Assembly (NCBI GenBank): GCA_018701055.1
Contig: JABIUH010000195.1
Coordinates: 1-5,625, forward strand
Direction: 5' to 3'
DNA: 5,625 bases
Origin: Woeseia sp.
Lineage (GTDB): Bacteria > Pseudomonadota > Gammaproteobacteria > Steroidobacterales > Woeseiaceae
The notes under the pieces are model-generated. The model had not been told where the DNA came from and searched no databases. It was given only the letters and a program-made list of their open reading frames with translations. Position numbers and translations under genes: made by a program. Below are positions 1-5,585 of this stretch, one piece after another; within the stretch, counting starts at the first letter, position 1, and each line of letters opens with the position of its first letter.

Positions 1-55
1 CGTGGTAGTAGGGTGTGTCTGAAACGCACACCAGATACTTTCTGGCTCTGGGCAT
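1..55 (-). CDS. IS200-like / REP-associated tyrosine transposase, N-terminal fragment (cut by window edge)
   Basis: Reading leftward from an ATG at 55-53, eighteen codons stay open to the window edge and give MPRARKYLVCVSDTPYYH. This closely resembles the N-terminus of the Y1-type transposases common in Gammaproteobacteria, which begin Met-x-Arg-Ala-Arg and then have Thr-Pro-Tyr-Tyr-His, usually followed by a Cys-Val-Ser-Arg-Cys-Val-Arg-Arg stretch that would lie outside the window. These enzymes cut single-stranded DNA using a catalytic tyrosine and an HUH metal motif. Neither can be seen here because the gene is truncated by the window, not necessarily broken. The region before the ATG holds only a weak GGA-type ribosome site. 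The call rests on 18 residues recognised from memory, so it is moderately sure. The gene is transcribed away from the enolase-like gene's 3' end, in the same direction, 131 bp downstream of it. Confidence 0.62.
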   Translation of the reverse strand, partial: MPRARKYLVCVSDTPYYH

Positions 56-186
56 GATCCAAACATTACGGAACGATCGACACTAAGAGTAGGCGGATAT
101 CTCTACAATCCTTGATGAAATGTGCCTGTCCAAGTTTAGTGCCGGCGCATCTCGGAAAAGTAACGCAGTAAGAACGGAAGGTTGGG

Positions 187-1266
187 TTATTTTCTAAAAT
201 CATCGTTCAACTCTACGCCAAGTCCAGCGCCGGTTGGGACCGCTATTTTTCCTTCGCTGTCCAGTGAGAATGGATCGTTCTTCAGAACATCGGTAATTAG
301 TCTGTGCGGTCTGTATTCAACCATGCAGTATCTGGCTTCAGATAATGTTGCTTGAAATTGCAAATCAGCGGCTAGACCAACGGCTGTATTCCAGCCGTGC
401 GGGATCAGATCTATACCATTCTTGCTGGCAGCATTTCGGATCAACTGCATCTGCGTCAAGCCCCCAACTCTGGTGCAGTCAGGCTGCAGAATGTTAACGA
501 CTTTTCGCTTCGAAATGTTCTCAAAGTCTTTCAGTAGAATAAAATCCTCGCCGCCAGCGATAGCAATACTCGCAGTTTGAGTCAGTCGCGCAAAGTCATC
601 AAAAGCCTTCGGTGCCAATGGCTCTTCAATCCAGGCGTAGTCCAGTTCTCCAAGAATTTTTGCGGTTTTGTAAGCCCAGTCATAGTCTCCTATCCAATTC
701 GGGTCAGAGCCATAAACATCCAGCATCAATCGAACATTTTTTCCAACGATGCTTCTTGCGAATGCCAAGAGCTTGGCTTCACATTGGTCCCATTGACTCT
801 CCGATTTTCTGCGATCACGATGACCGAAGTTATCAATACAAATCTTGACGGCACGGAAACCCTGGTCGACAACAGAGCGTAAGGTCTTATCGAAAACGTC
901 ACCCGGCTTAGCCGATGTCATCGGTAAATCCACAGTCGCATAAGCAAGGACACGATCGCGCTTCCTGCCACCGAGGAGCTCACTTACTGATTGGTTTTTT
1001 TCCTTCCCGCGGATGTCCCAAAGTGCAATATCGATGGCGCTCATGGGGACCAGTGTCTTAGCATCCGCGCGGTGAAGGCTTGCAGGGTCTTGCTGATAAA
1101 GATCCAGGGCATTGCGCACCTGACTAACGCCTGTATAGGCGGAGCCAAGACCAGTGATGCCATCAGGCGTTGTCAGTTCCAACACGACCACGTCCCGTAT
1201 ATCCCCGCCACCCCAATCAACGGTTGGCAGCGAAATTATTTCAGCGTCTGCAATACTATGTTTCAC
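187..1266 (-). CDS. Mandelate racemase / muconate lactonizing enzyme family protein (enolase superfamily dehydratase or epimerase)
   Basis: This 359-residue protein belongs to the mandelate racemase-like branch of the enolase superfamily. These cytoplasmic Mg-dependent enzymes abstract the proton alpha to a carboxylate, and most dehydrate or epimerise hydroxy acids. Metal ligands read as D183 (Leu-Met-Leu-Asp), E214 (Trp-Ile-Glu-Glu-Pro) and E240 (Ala-Gly-Gly-Glu). A D263/H290 catalytic dyad follows, with E317 as the late glutamate. The spacings E214-E240-D263-H290 (26, 23, 27) equal those I know for mandelate racemase (E221, E247, D270, H297). The usual Lys-x-Lys on the second barrel strand is K141-Ile-C143 here, so the second base is not a lysine and the His/Asp dyad is probably the main base. 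The N-terminal capping region between Gly-Leu-Gly (39-41) and the Ala-Leu-Trp-Asp helix (81-84) looks about 25 residues short. The start is a GTG at 1266-1264: an in-frame stop lies just upstream and no better start exists, though the ribosome site is poor. The gene is divergent from the dioxygenase operon, 49 bp away. Substrate unknown. Confidence 0.9.
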   Translation of the reverse strand: MKHSIADAEIISLPTVDWGGGDIRDVVVLELTTPDGITGLGSAYTGVSQVRNALDLYQQDPASLHRADAKTLVPMSAIDIALWDIRGKEKNQSVSELLGGRKRDRVLAYATVDLPMTSAKPGDVFDKTLRSVVDQGFRAVKICIDNFGHRDRRKSESQWDQCEAKLLAFARSIVGKNVRLMLDVYGSDPNWIGDYDWAYKTAKILGELDYAWIEEPLAPKAFDDFARLTQTASIAIAGGEDFILLKDFENISKRKVVNILQPDCTRVGGLTQMQLIRNAASKNGIDLIPHGWNTAVGLAADLQFQATLSEARYCMVEYRPHRLITDVLKNDPFSLDSEGKIAVPTGAGLGVELNDDFRK

Positions 1267-1268
1267 GG

Positions 1269-1277
1269 TGATATAAT
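1269..1277 (+). promoter_or_regulatory. Extended -10 promoter for the dioxygenase-lyase-symporter operon
   Basis: The plus strand reads TGATATAAT, a perfect TATAAT (1272-1277) with the TGn extension that lets sigma-70 promoters work without a good -35. No convincing -35 is seen around 1248-1254. Transcription would start near 1283-1285, giving a leader of about 32 nt before the TTG start at 1316. The element lies immediately beside the GTG start of the divergent enolase-like gene, so transcription in the two directions probably interferes or is co-regulated. I see no strong operator palindrome: GCAAT (1250-1254) and ATTGC (1276-1280) form a 5-bp inverted repeat flanking the site, which is too short to call. 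Confidence 0.45.
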
Positions 1278-1302
1278 TGCCTATTGACGTATGTCTTTAA
1301 GA

Positions 1303-1307
1303 AGAGG
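1303..1307 (+). promoter_or_regulatory. Ribosome binding site that selects the TTG start of the dioxygenase gene
   Basis: A purine run containing GAGGG ends 8 nt before the TTG at 1316, which is good Shine-Dalgarno spacing. An ATG at 1291 in another frame has no such site and its frame closes at a TAA at 1330-1332. An in-frame TAA at 1298-1300 rules out any longer start in the main frame. This supports TTG at 1316 as the start. Confidence 0.55.
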
Positions 1308-1315
1308 GCGACAGG

Positions 1316-2131
1316 TTGCTTACGTCTTTTAACAAAAAAACACCATCGGATGTTATTTCAGCAAGCCTCTTGGAGAACGGCGGGGCAATTGTCTTAAATC
1401 AGGCTGACGATGAGCTAATGGATAGAATCGCTCAGGAACTACGGGAGCCTTTGGATGCCAAGGGCCATGAATTTGAGAATGATTTTAATGGCTACAAAAC
1501 TCGTCGGCTAGGCGGGTTGTTGGAATTATCCCGTTCCTCTGCTGAGTTAATGGTCCACTCGCTTACTTTGGAGATAGCCGATGCTGTCCTGAAGAGGCAC
1601 TGTGAAAACTACCGTATCGGGAGCAGTACGGCCATTGAAATTCACCCAGGTGAGGATGCCCAGATATTGCACCGGGATGGTGATTTCTACCCGATCAGTA
1701 TCCCGGGCGTCGAGTTTCAAGTTCAGGTCATGTGGGCGCTGACTGACTTTACGGCAGAAAATGGCGCAACTAGGCTTGTTACGGACAGAGACGTCCTGAA
1801 GGGCGTAAAAAATCGCGAAACTGAAGCTTTCGAAAACATCGATGAGTCCAAAGTGGAGCAGGCCGTCATGCCTAAAGGGTCCGCGTTCTATTGGCTGCAG
1901 TCCACCATTCATGGCGGCGGGGCAAACACGTCCTCATCACCTCGCTCCGGTGTGTTTATCTCTTATAGTCTGGGTTGGGTGCGCCAGGAAGATAACCACT
2001 ATTTGATGATACCAAGAGAAGTTGCAGACAGTTATCCCGACCAAATCAGACGGCTTATCGGGTATCAGTCTCATGGTCCGTATCTGGGCATTTATCCGGG
2101 TGACCCGGACGGCAATTGGTGGGACGCATGA
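1316..2131 (+). CDS. Phytanoyl-CoA dioxygenase (PhyH) family Fe(II)/2-oxoglutarate-dependent oxygenase
   Basis: This 271-residue cytoplasmic enzyme has the double-stranded beta-helix signature of PhyH-type oxygenases. The iron-binding triad reads H119-x-D121 (Leu-His-Arg-Asp-Gly-Asp) and H199 (Thr-Ile-His-Gly-Gly-Gly), and R210 (Ser-Pro-Arg-Ser-Gly) sits where the 2-oxoglutarate carboxylate is bound. Glu-Asn-Gly-Ala-Thr-Arg-Leu-Val at 148-155 is the typical PhyH loop after the second core strand. Such enzymes couple 2-oxoglutarate decarboxylation to hydroxylation of small molecules. All key residues are present, so it should be active. It lacks the signature I know for ectoine hydroxylase, so I do not call it EctD. 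The start is TTG, supported by a GAGGG ribosome site and a nearby upstream in-frame stop. The homologous domain seems to begin near residue 12, which fits this start. It is first in a three-gene operon and its TGA overlaps the next gene's ATG. A run of seven A at 1334-1340 and a shift-prone site at 1327-1333 lie in the first codons. Natural substrate unknown. Confidence 0.88.
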   Translation: MLTSFNKKTPSDVISASLLENGGAIVLNQADDELMDRIAQELREPLDAKGHEFENDFNGYKTRRLGGLLELSRSSAELMVHSLTLEIADAVLKRHCENYRIGSSTAIEIHPGEDAQILHRDGDFYPISIPGVEFQVQVMWALTDFTAENGATRLVTDRDVLKGVKNRETEAFENIDESKVEQAVMPKGSAFYWLQSTIHGGGANTSSSPRSGVFISYSLGWVRQEDNHYLMIPREVADSYPDQIRRLIGYQSHGPYLGIYPGDPDGNWWDA

Positions 2132-3390
2132 CAAGTTTCGCAGAAGCTAGGGAGCCAGCTTTGACCCTTGATACCGACTTTGTACGATCGCAGTTTCCTG
2201 CCTTTCGCGAACCCTCTTTGGCCGGTTGGGCCTTTTTTGAAAATGCGGGCGGGTCATACATGTGTCAGCAGGTGATCGATCGATTGCTGACGTTTTACAC
2301 ACAAACGAAAGTTCAGCCGTACTACCCCTATCCGGCATCAACCGAAGCTGGCAAACGCATGGACGAATCGTATAGGCGTATTGCGGCCTATCTGAATATT
2401 GGGGAAGACGAGCTTAACTTCGGGCCTTCAACTTCGCAGAATGTTTATGTGCTGGCCCAGGCGCTTCGCCCAATGTGGCAGGACGGCGATGAGATTATTG
2501 TTTCCTGTCAAAATCACGAGGGCAACTCTGGCGCCTGGCGCCGCCTGGAAACCCAGGGCATTGTCGTTCGCGACTGGCACATTGATGAAAAGACCGGACG
2601 GCTGGCCGCCGATGATCTTGACGAAATGATCACCGCACGGACTCGTCTCATCACATTCCCGCACGCGTCCAATGTCATTGCGCACATCAACCCGGTACAG
2701 GAGATTGTCGCCAAGGCTCACAAGGCCGATGTCATCGTCGCCATTGATGGTGTCTCCTATGCACCGCATGGGCTACCGGACATTCAGGAACTGAATGCGG
2801 ATATCTATTTGTTTTCGCTATACAAGACCTGGGGTCCGCATCTCGGAGCCATGTTTGTGAAGCGGGCGCTGACGAGTCAAATGTCCAACCAATCGCATTA
2901 CTACAACGACGACGAATGCCATTATCGACTGACACCCGCGGGTCCAGATCACGCGCAAATAGCAGGCGCAGCCGGCGTCGCCGATTATCTTGATGTTGTA
3001 TACGCGCATCATTTTGACGACGATCCCGCAAGTGCAGTCAAGGGGCGGAAGCTACAGCAGCTGTTTTCAGACCATGAAACCGCACTGCTGGTGCCGTTGC
3101 TCGACTTCCTCAACGCTCGCAGCGATGTAGTCATTGTCGGTCCGGATGATCCCGGCATCAGAGCGTCAACGGTCACTATTCTGCCGCTCGAAAAACCGGT
3201 TCCGGCGGTGGCGGCCGAGCTAGAAAAACAAAAGCTGATGGTCGCGTCTGGCGACTTTGATGGCATCAGGCAGCTCAACGAAATGAAGATCAATGAGGAC
3301 CCGGGTGTCATCAGGATGTCGTTTCTTCACTATACGACGCGTGACGAAATTGACCGTTTGATTCGCGGACTAACGATCGCGCTCAAGTGA
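2128..3390 (+). CDS. Class V aminotransferase-fold PLP enzyme, cysteine desulfurase-like (VC1184-type) without the catalytic cysteine
   Basis: This 420-residue fold-type I PLP enzyme is of the NifS/SufS/isopenicillin N epimerase group. The Phe-Glu-Asn-Ala-Gly-Gly start motif lies at 37-42, H130 (Gln-Asn-His-Glu-Gly-Asn) would stack on the cofactor ring, D207 (Ala-Ile-Asp-Gly-Val) would bind the pyridine nitrogen, and K233 (Ser-Leu-Tyr-Lys-Thr-Trp-Gly-Pro-His-Leu-Gly) would form the Schiff base. The segments His-Ala-Ser-Asn-Val at 179-183, Ala-Pro-His-Gly at 212-215 and Tyr-Lys-x-x-Gly-Pro-His-Leu-Gly match the VC1184 subfamily (TIGR01976) as I remember it. Cysteine desulfurases carry a Cys in a late Ser-Gly-x-x-Cys loop. 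Here the loop is Ala-Ser-Gly-Asp-Phe-Asp (373-378) with no Cys, so sulfur transfer is unlikely and a lyase, epimerase or aminotransferase role is more plausible. An ATG at 2128 inside the upstream TGA (ATGA overlap) is the likely start. An in-frame TTG at 2116 would add only four residues. Translation is probably coupled on both sides: its TGA overlaps the symporter's GTG. Confidence 0.88.
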   Translation: MTSFAEAREPALTLDTDFVRSQFPAFREPSLAGWAFFENAGGSYMCQQVIDRLLTFYTQTKVQPYYPYPASTEAGKRMDESYRRIAAYLNIGEDELNFGPSTSQNVYVLAQALRPMWQDGDEIIVSCQNHEGNSGAWRRLETQGIVVRDWHIDEKTGRLAADDLDEMITARTRLITFPHASNVIAHINPVQEIVAKAHKADVIVAIDGVSYAPHGLPDIQELNADIYLFSLYKTWGPHLGAMFVKRALTSQMSNQSHYYNDDECHYRLTPAGPDHAQIAGAAGVADYLDVVYAHHFDDDPASAVKGRKLQQLFSDHETALLVPLLDFLNARSDVVIVGPDDPGIRASTVTILPLEKPVPAVAAELEKQKLMVASGDFDGIRQLNEMKINEDPGVIRMSFLHYTTRDEIDRLIRGLTIALK

Positions 3391-4838
3391 ACACGGAAAC
3401 AGTCATTCTTATCGGTGTATCTTTCTATCTGCTGGCCATGATAGCCGTTGGCATCGTAGTCTCGAAACGAGTGGGAAGCCAGGACGACTTTATTGTAGCC
3501 GGTCGAAAATTGCCTCTGTGGCTATGTGTACCGACGATTGTCGCCTCCTGGTTCGGTGCCGGCACTATGTTGGGGGCAGCCGGTACTGGTTACGCAGGAG
3601 GGTTTCTGGCATCGATCGCCACTCCCTTTGGTACCTCCCTGACCTTGATACTCATCGGTTTCTTTTTTGTTCGGACCTTGCGCCGAATGAAATTGCTGAC
3701 GGTTGCAGATTTTTTTGAAAACCGCTTTGGTCACGTCTCGGCTATGATCGCCGCCGTTGCCCTGGTGTTATCCATCATTGGCTGGATTGGCGGACTGATG
3801 GTTGCATTCGGTTACGTATTTCAAACCATGACCGGCATCCCGATGGAGATCGGCATACTGGCAGGCGGTGTAATCGTTGTTGCTTACACGGCTATTGGCG
3901 GTATGTGGGCTGTGGCAGTAACCGACTTCTTTCAGGTTCTGATTATTGCCATCGGCTTGGTGGTGTTGCTGTTGGTTGTGCTGGTTAATGTTGGCGGCTG
4001 GGGTGTCATCGCTCCACAATTGCCGGAACATACGTTTCGTTTGGTGCCGCTTGAATACGACGCCGGAATTTGGCTGAATTACGTCAGACTTTGGGTCATC
4101 TTTGGGGCCGCAGACCTGGCGTCGCAATCGCTTATGCAACGGGTCTTTGCCGCAGACAGTGACCGGACAGCGCAAAATGCCTTTTATCTGGCCGGCGTGG
4201 GACATTTATTGATTGGGCTGATTCCTGTCTTCCTTGGGATTATCGCCATCGTCACCATGCCCGGTCTCGATGACCCGCAAACAATCGTCCCGACTATGGC
4301 AGTTGAATATCTGCACCCAATCGCCATCGCGATATTCGTTGGCGCGATCCTGGCCGCCATCATGAGCAGCGCTGATAGTGCACTGCTCGCGGCCGCCAGC
4401 CTGATAGGCATAAACCTTGCGCCGGCCATCAAAGGCGATATCAGTTCGAATCAGAAACTCAAGGTCACACGCATTGCCATCCCGATTATTGGCATTGTTG
4501 CGACCTATGTAGCACTTGAGGTTCAGCTCATTCTTGAGCTCATGATAGACGCGAATTCCTTTTTGCTGGCCGGTGTCGTCGGCCCGTACATCGCTGGTAT
4601 TTGGTGGGCGAAAGCCAATCGTACTGGCGCGCTGTCGGCCATGGGCACGGGCTTCTCGGCCTGGGTTCTATCGGAGTGGATGTATCCCGAGCTGGCAGGA
4701 GACGTGGTCGGTTTCGGAGTTTCGCTGGTGACAATCTACATTGTGACTTTGCTCACGCAGAAGACTGACCCGCCCAAGCCGCTGGCCGATGAACATGGCG
4801 TGCCGATCAACCTGAAAGGTCGTCTCGGAATAGGCTAA
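3387..4838 (+). CDS. Sodium:solute symporter (SSS) family transporter
   Basis: This 483-residue inner-membrane protein is strongly hydrophobic, with about 13 helices by eye (roughly 4-26, 44-66, 72-96, 117-143, 150-172, 179-203, 228-247, 265-290, 310-341, 361-380, 389-408, 412-429, 437-457). That matches the LeuT-fold SSS family (PutP, PanF and relatives) in both length and topology. Family signatures seen are Asp-Asp-Phe-x-x-Ala-Gly-Arg-Lys-Leu-Pro at 33-43, the Ala-Ile-Gly-Gly-Met-Trp-Ala-Val to Thr-Asp-x-x-Gln stretch at 169-183, and Met-Ser-Ser-Ala-Asp-Ser at 326-331, whose serines correspond to the helix 8 sodium site of PutP. It should import a small organic solute with Na+. The family covers amino acids, sugars, vitamins, organic acids and urea, and the substrate cannot be read from sequence. 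The GTG start overlaps the upstream TGA by 4 bp (GTGA) and the ribosome site is weak, so translation is probably coupled. As the last gene of the operon it likely imports the compound metabolised by the enzymes encoded before it. No clear intrinsic terminator follows. Confidence 0.93.
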   Translation: MNTETVILIGVSFYLLAMIAVGIVVSKRVGSQDDFIVAGRKLPLWLCVPTIVASWFGAGTMLGAAGTGYAGGFLASIATPFGTSLTLILIGFFFVRTLRRMKLLTVADFFENRFGHVSAMIAAVALVLSIIGWIGGLMVAFGYVFQTMTGIPMEIGILAGGVIVVAYTAIGGMWAVAVTDFFQVLIIAIGLVVLLLVVLVNVGGWGVIAPQLPEHTFRLVPLEYDAGIWLNYVRLWVIFGAADLASQSLMQRVFAADSDRTAQNAFYLAGVGHLLIGLIPVFLGIIAIVTMPGLDDPQTIVPTMAVEYLHPIAIAIFVGAILAAIMSSADSALLAAASLIGINLAPAIKGDISSNQKLKVTRIAIPIIGIVATYVALEVQLILELMIDANSFLLAGVVGPYIAGIWWAKANRTGALSAMGTGFSAWVLSEWMYPELAGDVVGFGVSLVTIYIVTLLTQKTDPPKPLADEHGVPINLKGRLGIG

Positions 4839-4964
4839 AGCCGCAGCGCTGCATGGGCACGTTAGCTTGGAGTTTGTCCCTGTAGTGCTAATCGCATATG
4901 ACTAAAGATCAATCCGCACCGACCGAATGCGCGAGTTCAAAACGCGTAGGCGTATTGGGTGCTC

Positions 4965-5020
4965 AGCAGAGGACTTGAACCGACACCAGAGATTCGTCAT
5001 ACGAGTGCATTGCCTCTGCT
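4965..5020. repeat. 8-bp perfect inverted repeat enclosing an inner hairpin
   Basis: AGCAGAGG at 4965-4972 is matched exactly by CCTCTGCT at 5013-5020 across 40 nt. Inside, ATTCGT-CAT-ACGAGT (4992-5006) can form a further 6-bp stem with one G-U pair on plus-strand RNA. On the minus strand the segment just before the closing arm reads GGTTCAAGTCC, like a tRNA T-loop, but the T-stem does not pair and the length is too short for a tRNA. It may be a structured RNA, a remnant or chance. Confidence 0.25.
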
Positions 5021-5206
5021 TATGGATCGAAAGTGACGTAGCCTTGCGGTCAGTGCACGCCTTCAGCGATAGTCGGACCAACCAGGGTGTCTGATCAAGA
5101 GAGACCTTTGGCTCATCGTGCCTCAATAGCGGAACGATTCCATTGACGACTGTGCACAATGTCCCAAGTGCCCACGTTGGTGCCCAATCCAGGATCACCT
5201 GCCGTT

Positions 5207-5258
5207 ACTTAAGAGCATCTACCGGGTCGAAAATCTGACTCATTACGTGCTCTTGGGT
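5207..5258. repeat. Imperfect inverted repeat able to form a 12-bp RNA stem
   Basis: AAGAGCA at 5211-5217 is exactly complementary to TGCTCTT at 5248-5254. With flanking A-T, C-G and three G-U pairs the stem grows to 12 pairs (5207-5218 with 5247-5258) around a 28-nt loop. The stem is followed by the second copy of a tandem CTTGGGTT but not by a proper U-tract, so it is at best a weak terminator, about 370 bp past the symporter stop. Confidence 0.2.
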
Positions 5259-5492
5259 TTCCTTGGGTTATGCAGGATCGCGAATTCAGTTCACTGAAAA
5301 TCCACGTGTTATGACATGCTGCGGAATGCTGGGATGAAGTATCTGCATTGGCGCGGCATGGCCGGATTGTGTTGCGAATCGAGCGGCGCGATCCATGCTA
5401 AGAACATGCACCATGTGTTGCTTAATTCGGTTCGACCCACTGCAGTCCCACTTACGTGGGGCAAGGACGAATGTGCTTCGATTGAGATGGTC

Positions 5493-5585
5493 CGTCTTTG
5501 CGAGCGCAGCGACGCAATCTTATCGATCAATGCTTCAGCCCGTTACCAAGTGGATCGCCGCGTCGCTGCGCTCCTCGCGAAGACG
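5493..5585. repeat. REP-like imperfect palindrome (BIME-type) with 33-nt loop
   Basis: The left arm at 5493-5519 (CGTCTTTGCGAG, then CGCAGCGACGC, then AATC) is the inverse of the right arm at 5553-5585, whose reverse complement reads CGTCTTCGCGAG, an extra GAG, CGCAGCGACGC, then GGCGATC. The arms share an 11-base core CGCAGCGACGC and the flanking CGTCTT and GCGAG blocks, and differ by one substitution, one 3-base insertion and a diverged loop-side end. Intergenic palindromes of this wording (TTGCGAG, GCAGCGACGC, AATC) are widespread repeated elements in proteobacterial chromosomes. They are mobilised in some cases by REP-associated tyrosine transposases, a relative of which appears to begin at the other end of this window. 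A long GC-rich stem could also affect transcript ends or supercoiling locally. Confidence 0.75.

Noticed and set aside
11..45. Overlapping hairpins (GGTGTG/CACACC and CCAGA/TCTGG) as a terminator of the enolase-like gene
   Set aside because: They lie within the transposase coding start and lack a following T-run on the minus strand.
1316..2131. Assignment of the dioxygenase as ectoine hydroxylase (EctD)
   Set aside because: It lacks the conserved EctD signature around the first iron-binding His and no ectoine genes are nearby.
4843..4852. GCAGCGCTGC palindrome as the operon terminator
   Set aside because: It has no loop and no T-tract, so it cannot act as an intrinsic terminator.
4955..5030. 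tRNA gene on the minus strand
   Set aside because: A GGTTCAA loop is present, but the T-stem does not pair, no anticodon arm fits, the acceptor arms are only about 54 nt apart and no CCA end follows.
4902..5198. 98-codon minus-strand open frame starting at GTG
   Set aside because: No recognisable domain, no good ribosome site, low-complexity basic tail; more likely a chance frame in non-coding DNA.
5371..5395. Third, degenerate REP arm (GCGAATCGAGCGGCGCGATCC)
   Set aside because: It lacks the CGCAGCGACGC core; the similarity to the right arm is too patchy to separate from chance.
5309..5530. 73-codon minus-strand open frame
   Set aside because: Starts inside the palindrome loop, has no ribosome site and no family resemblance.
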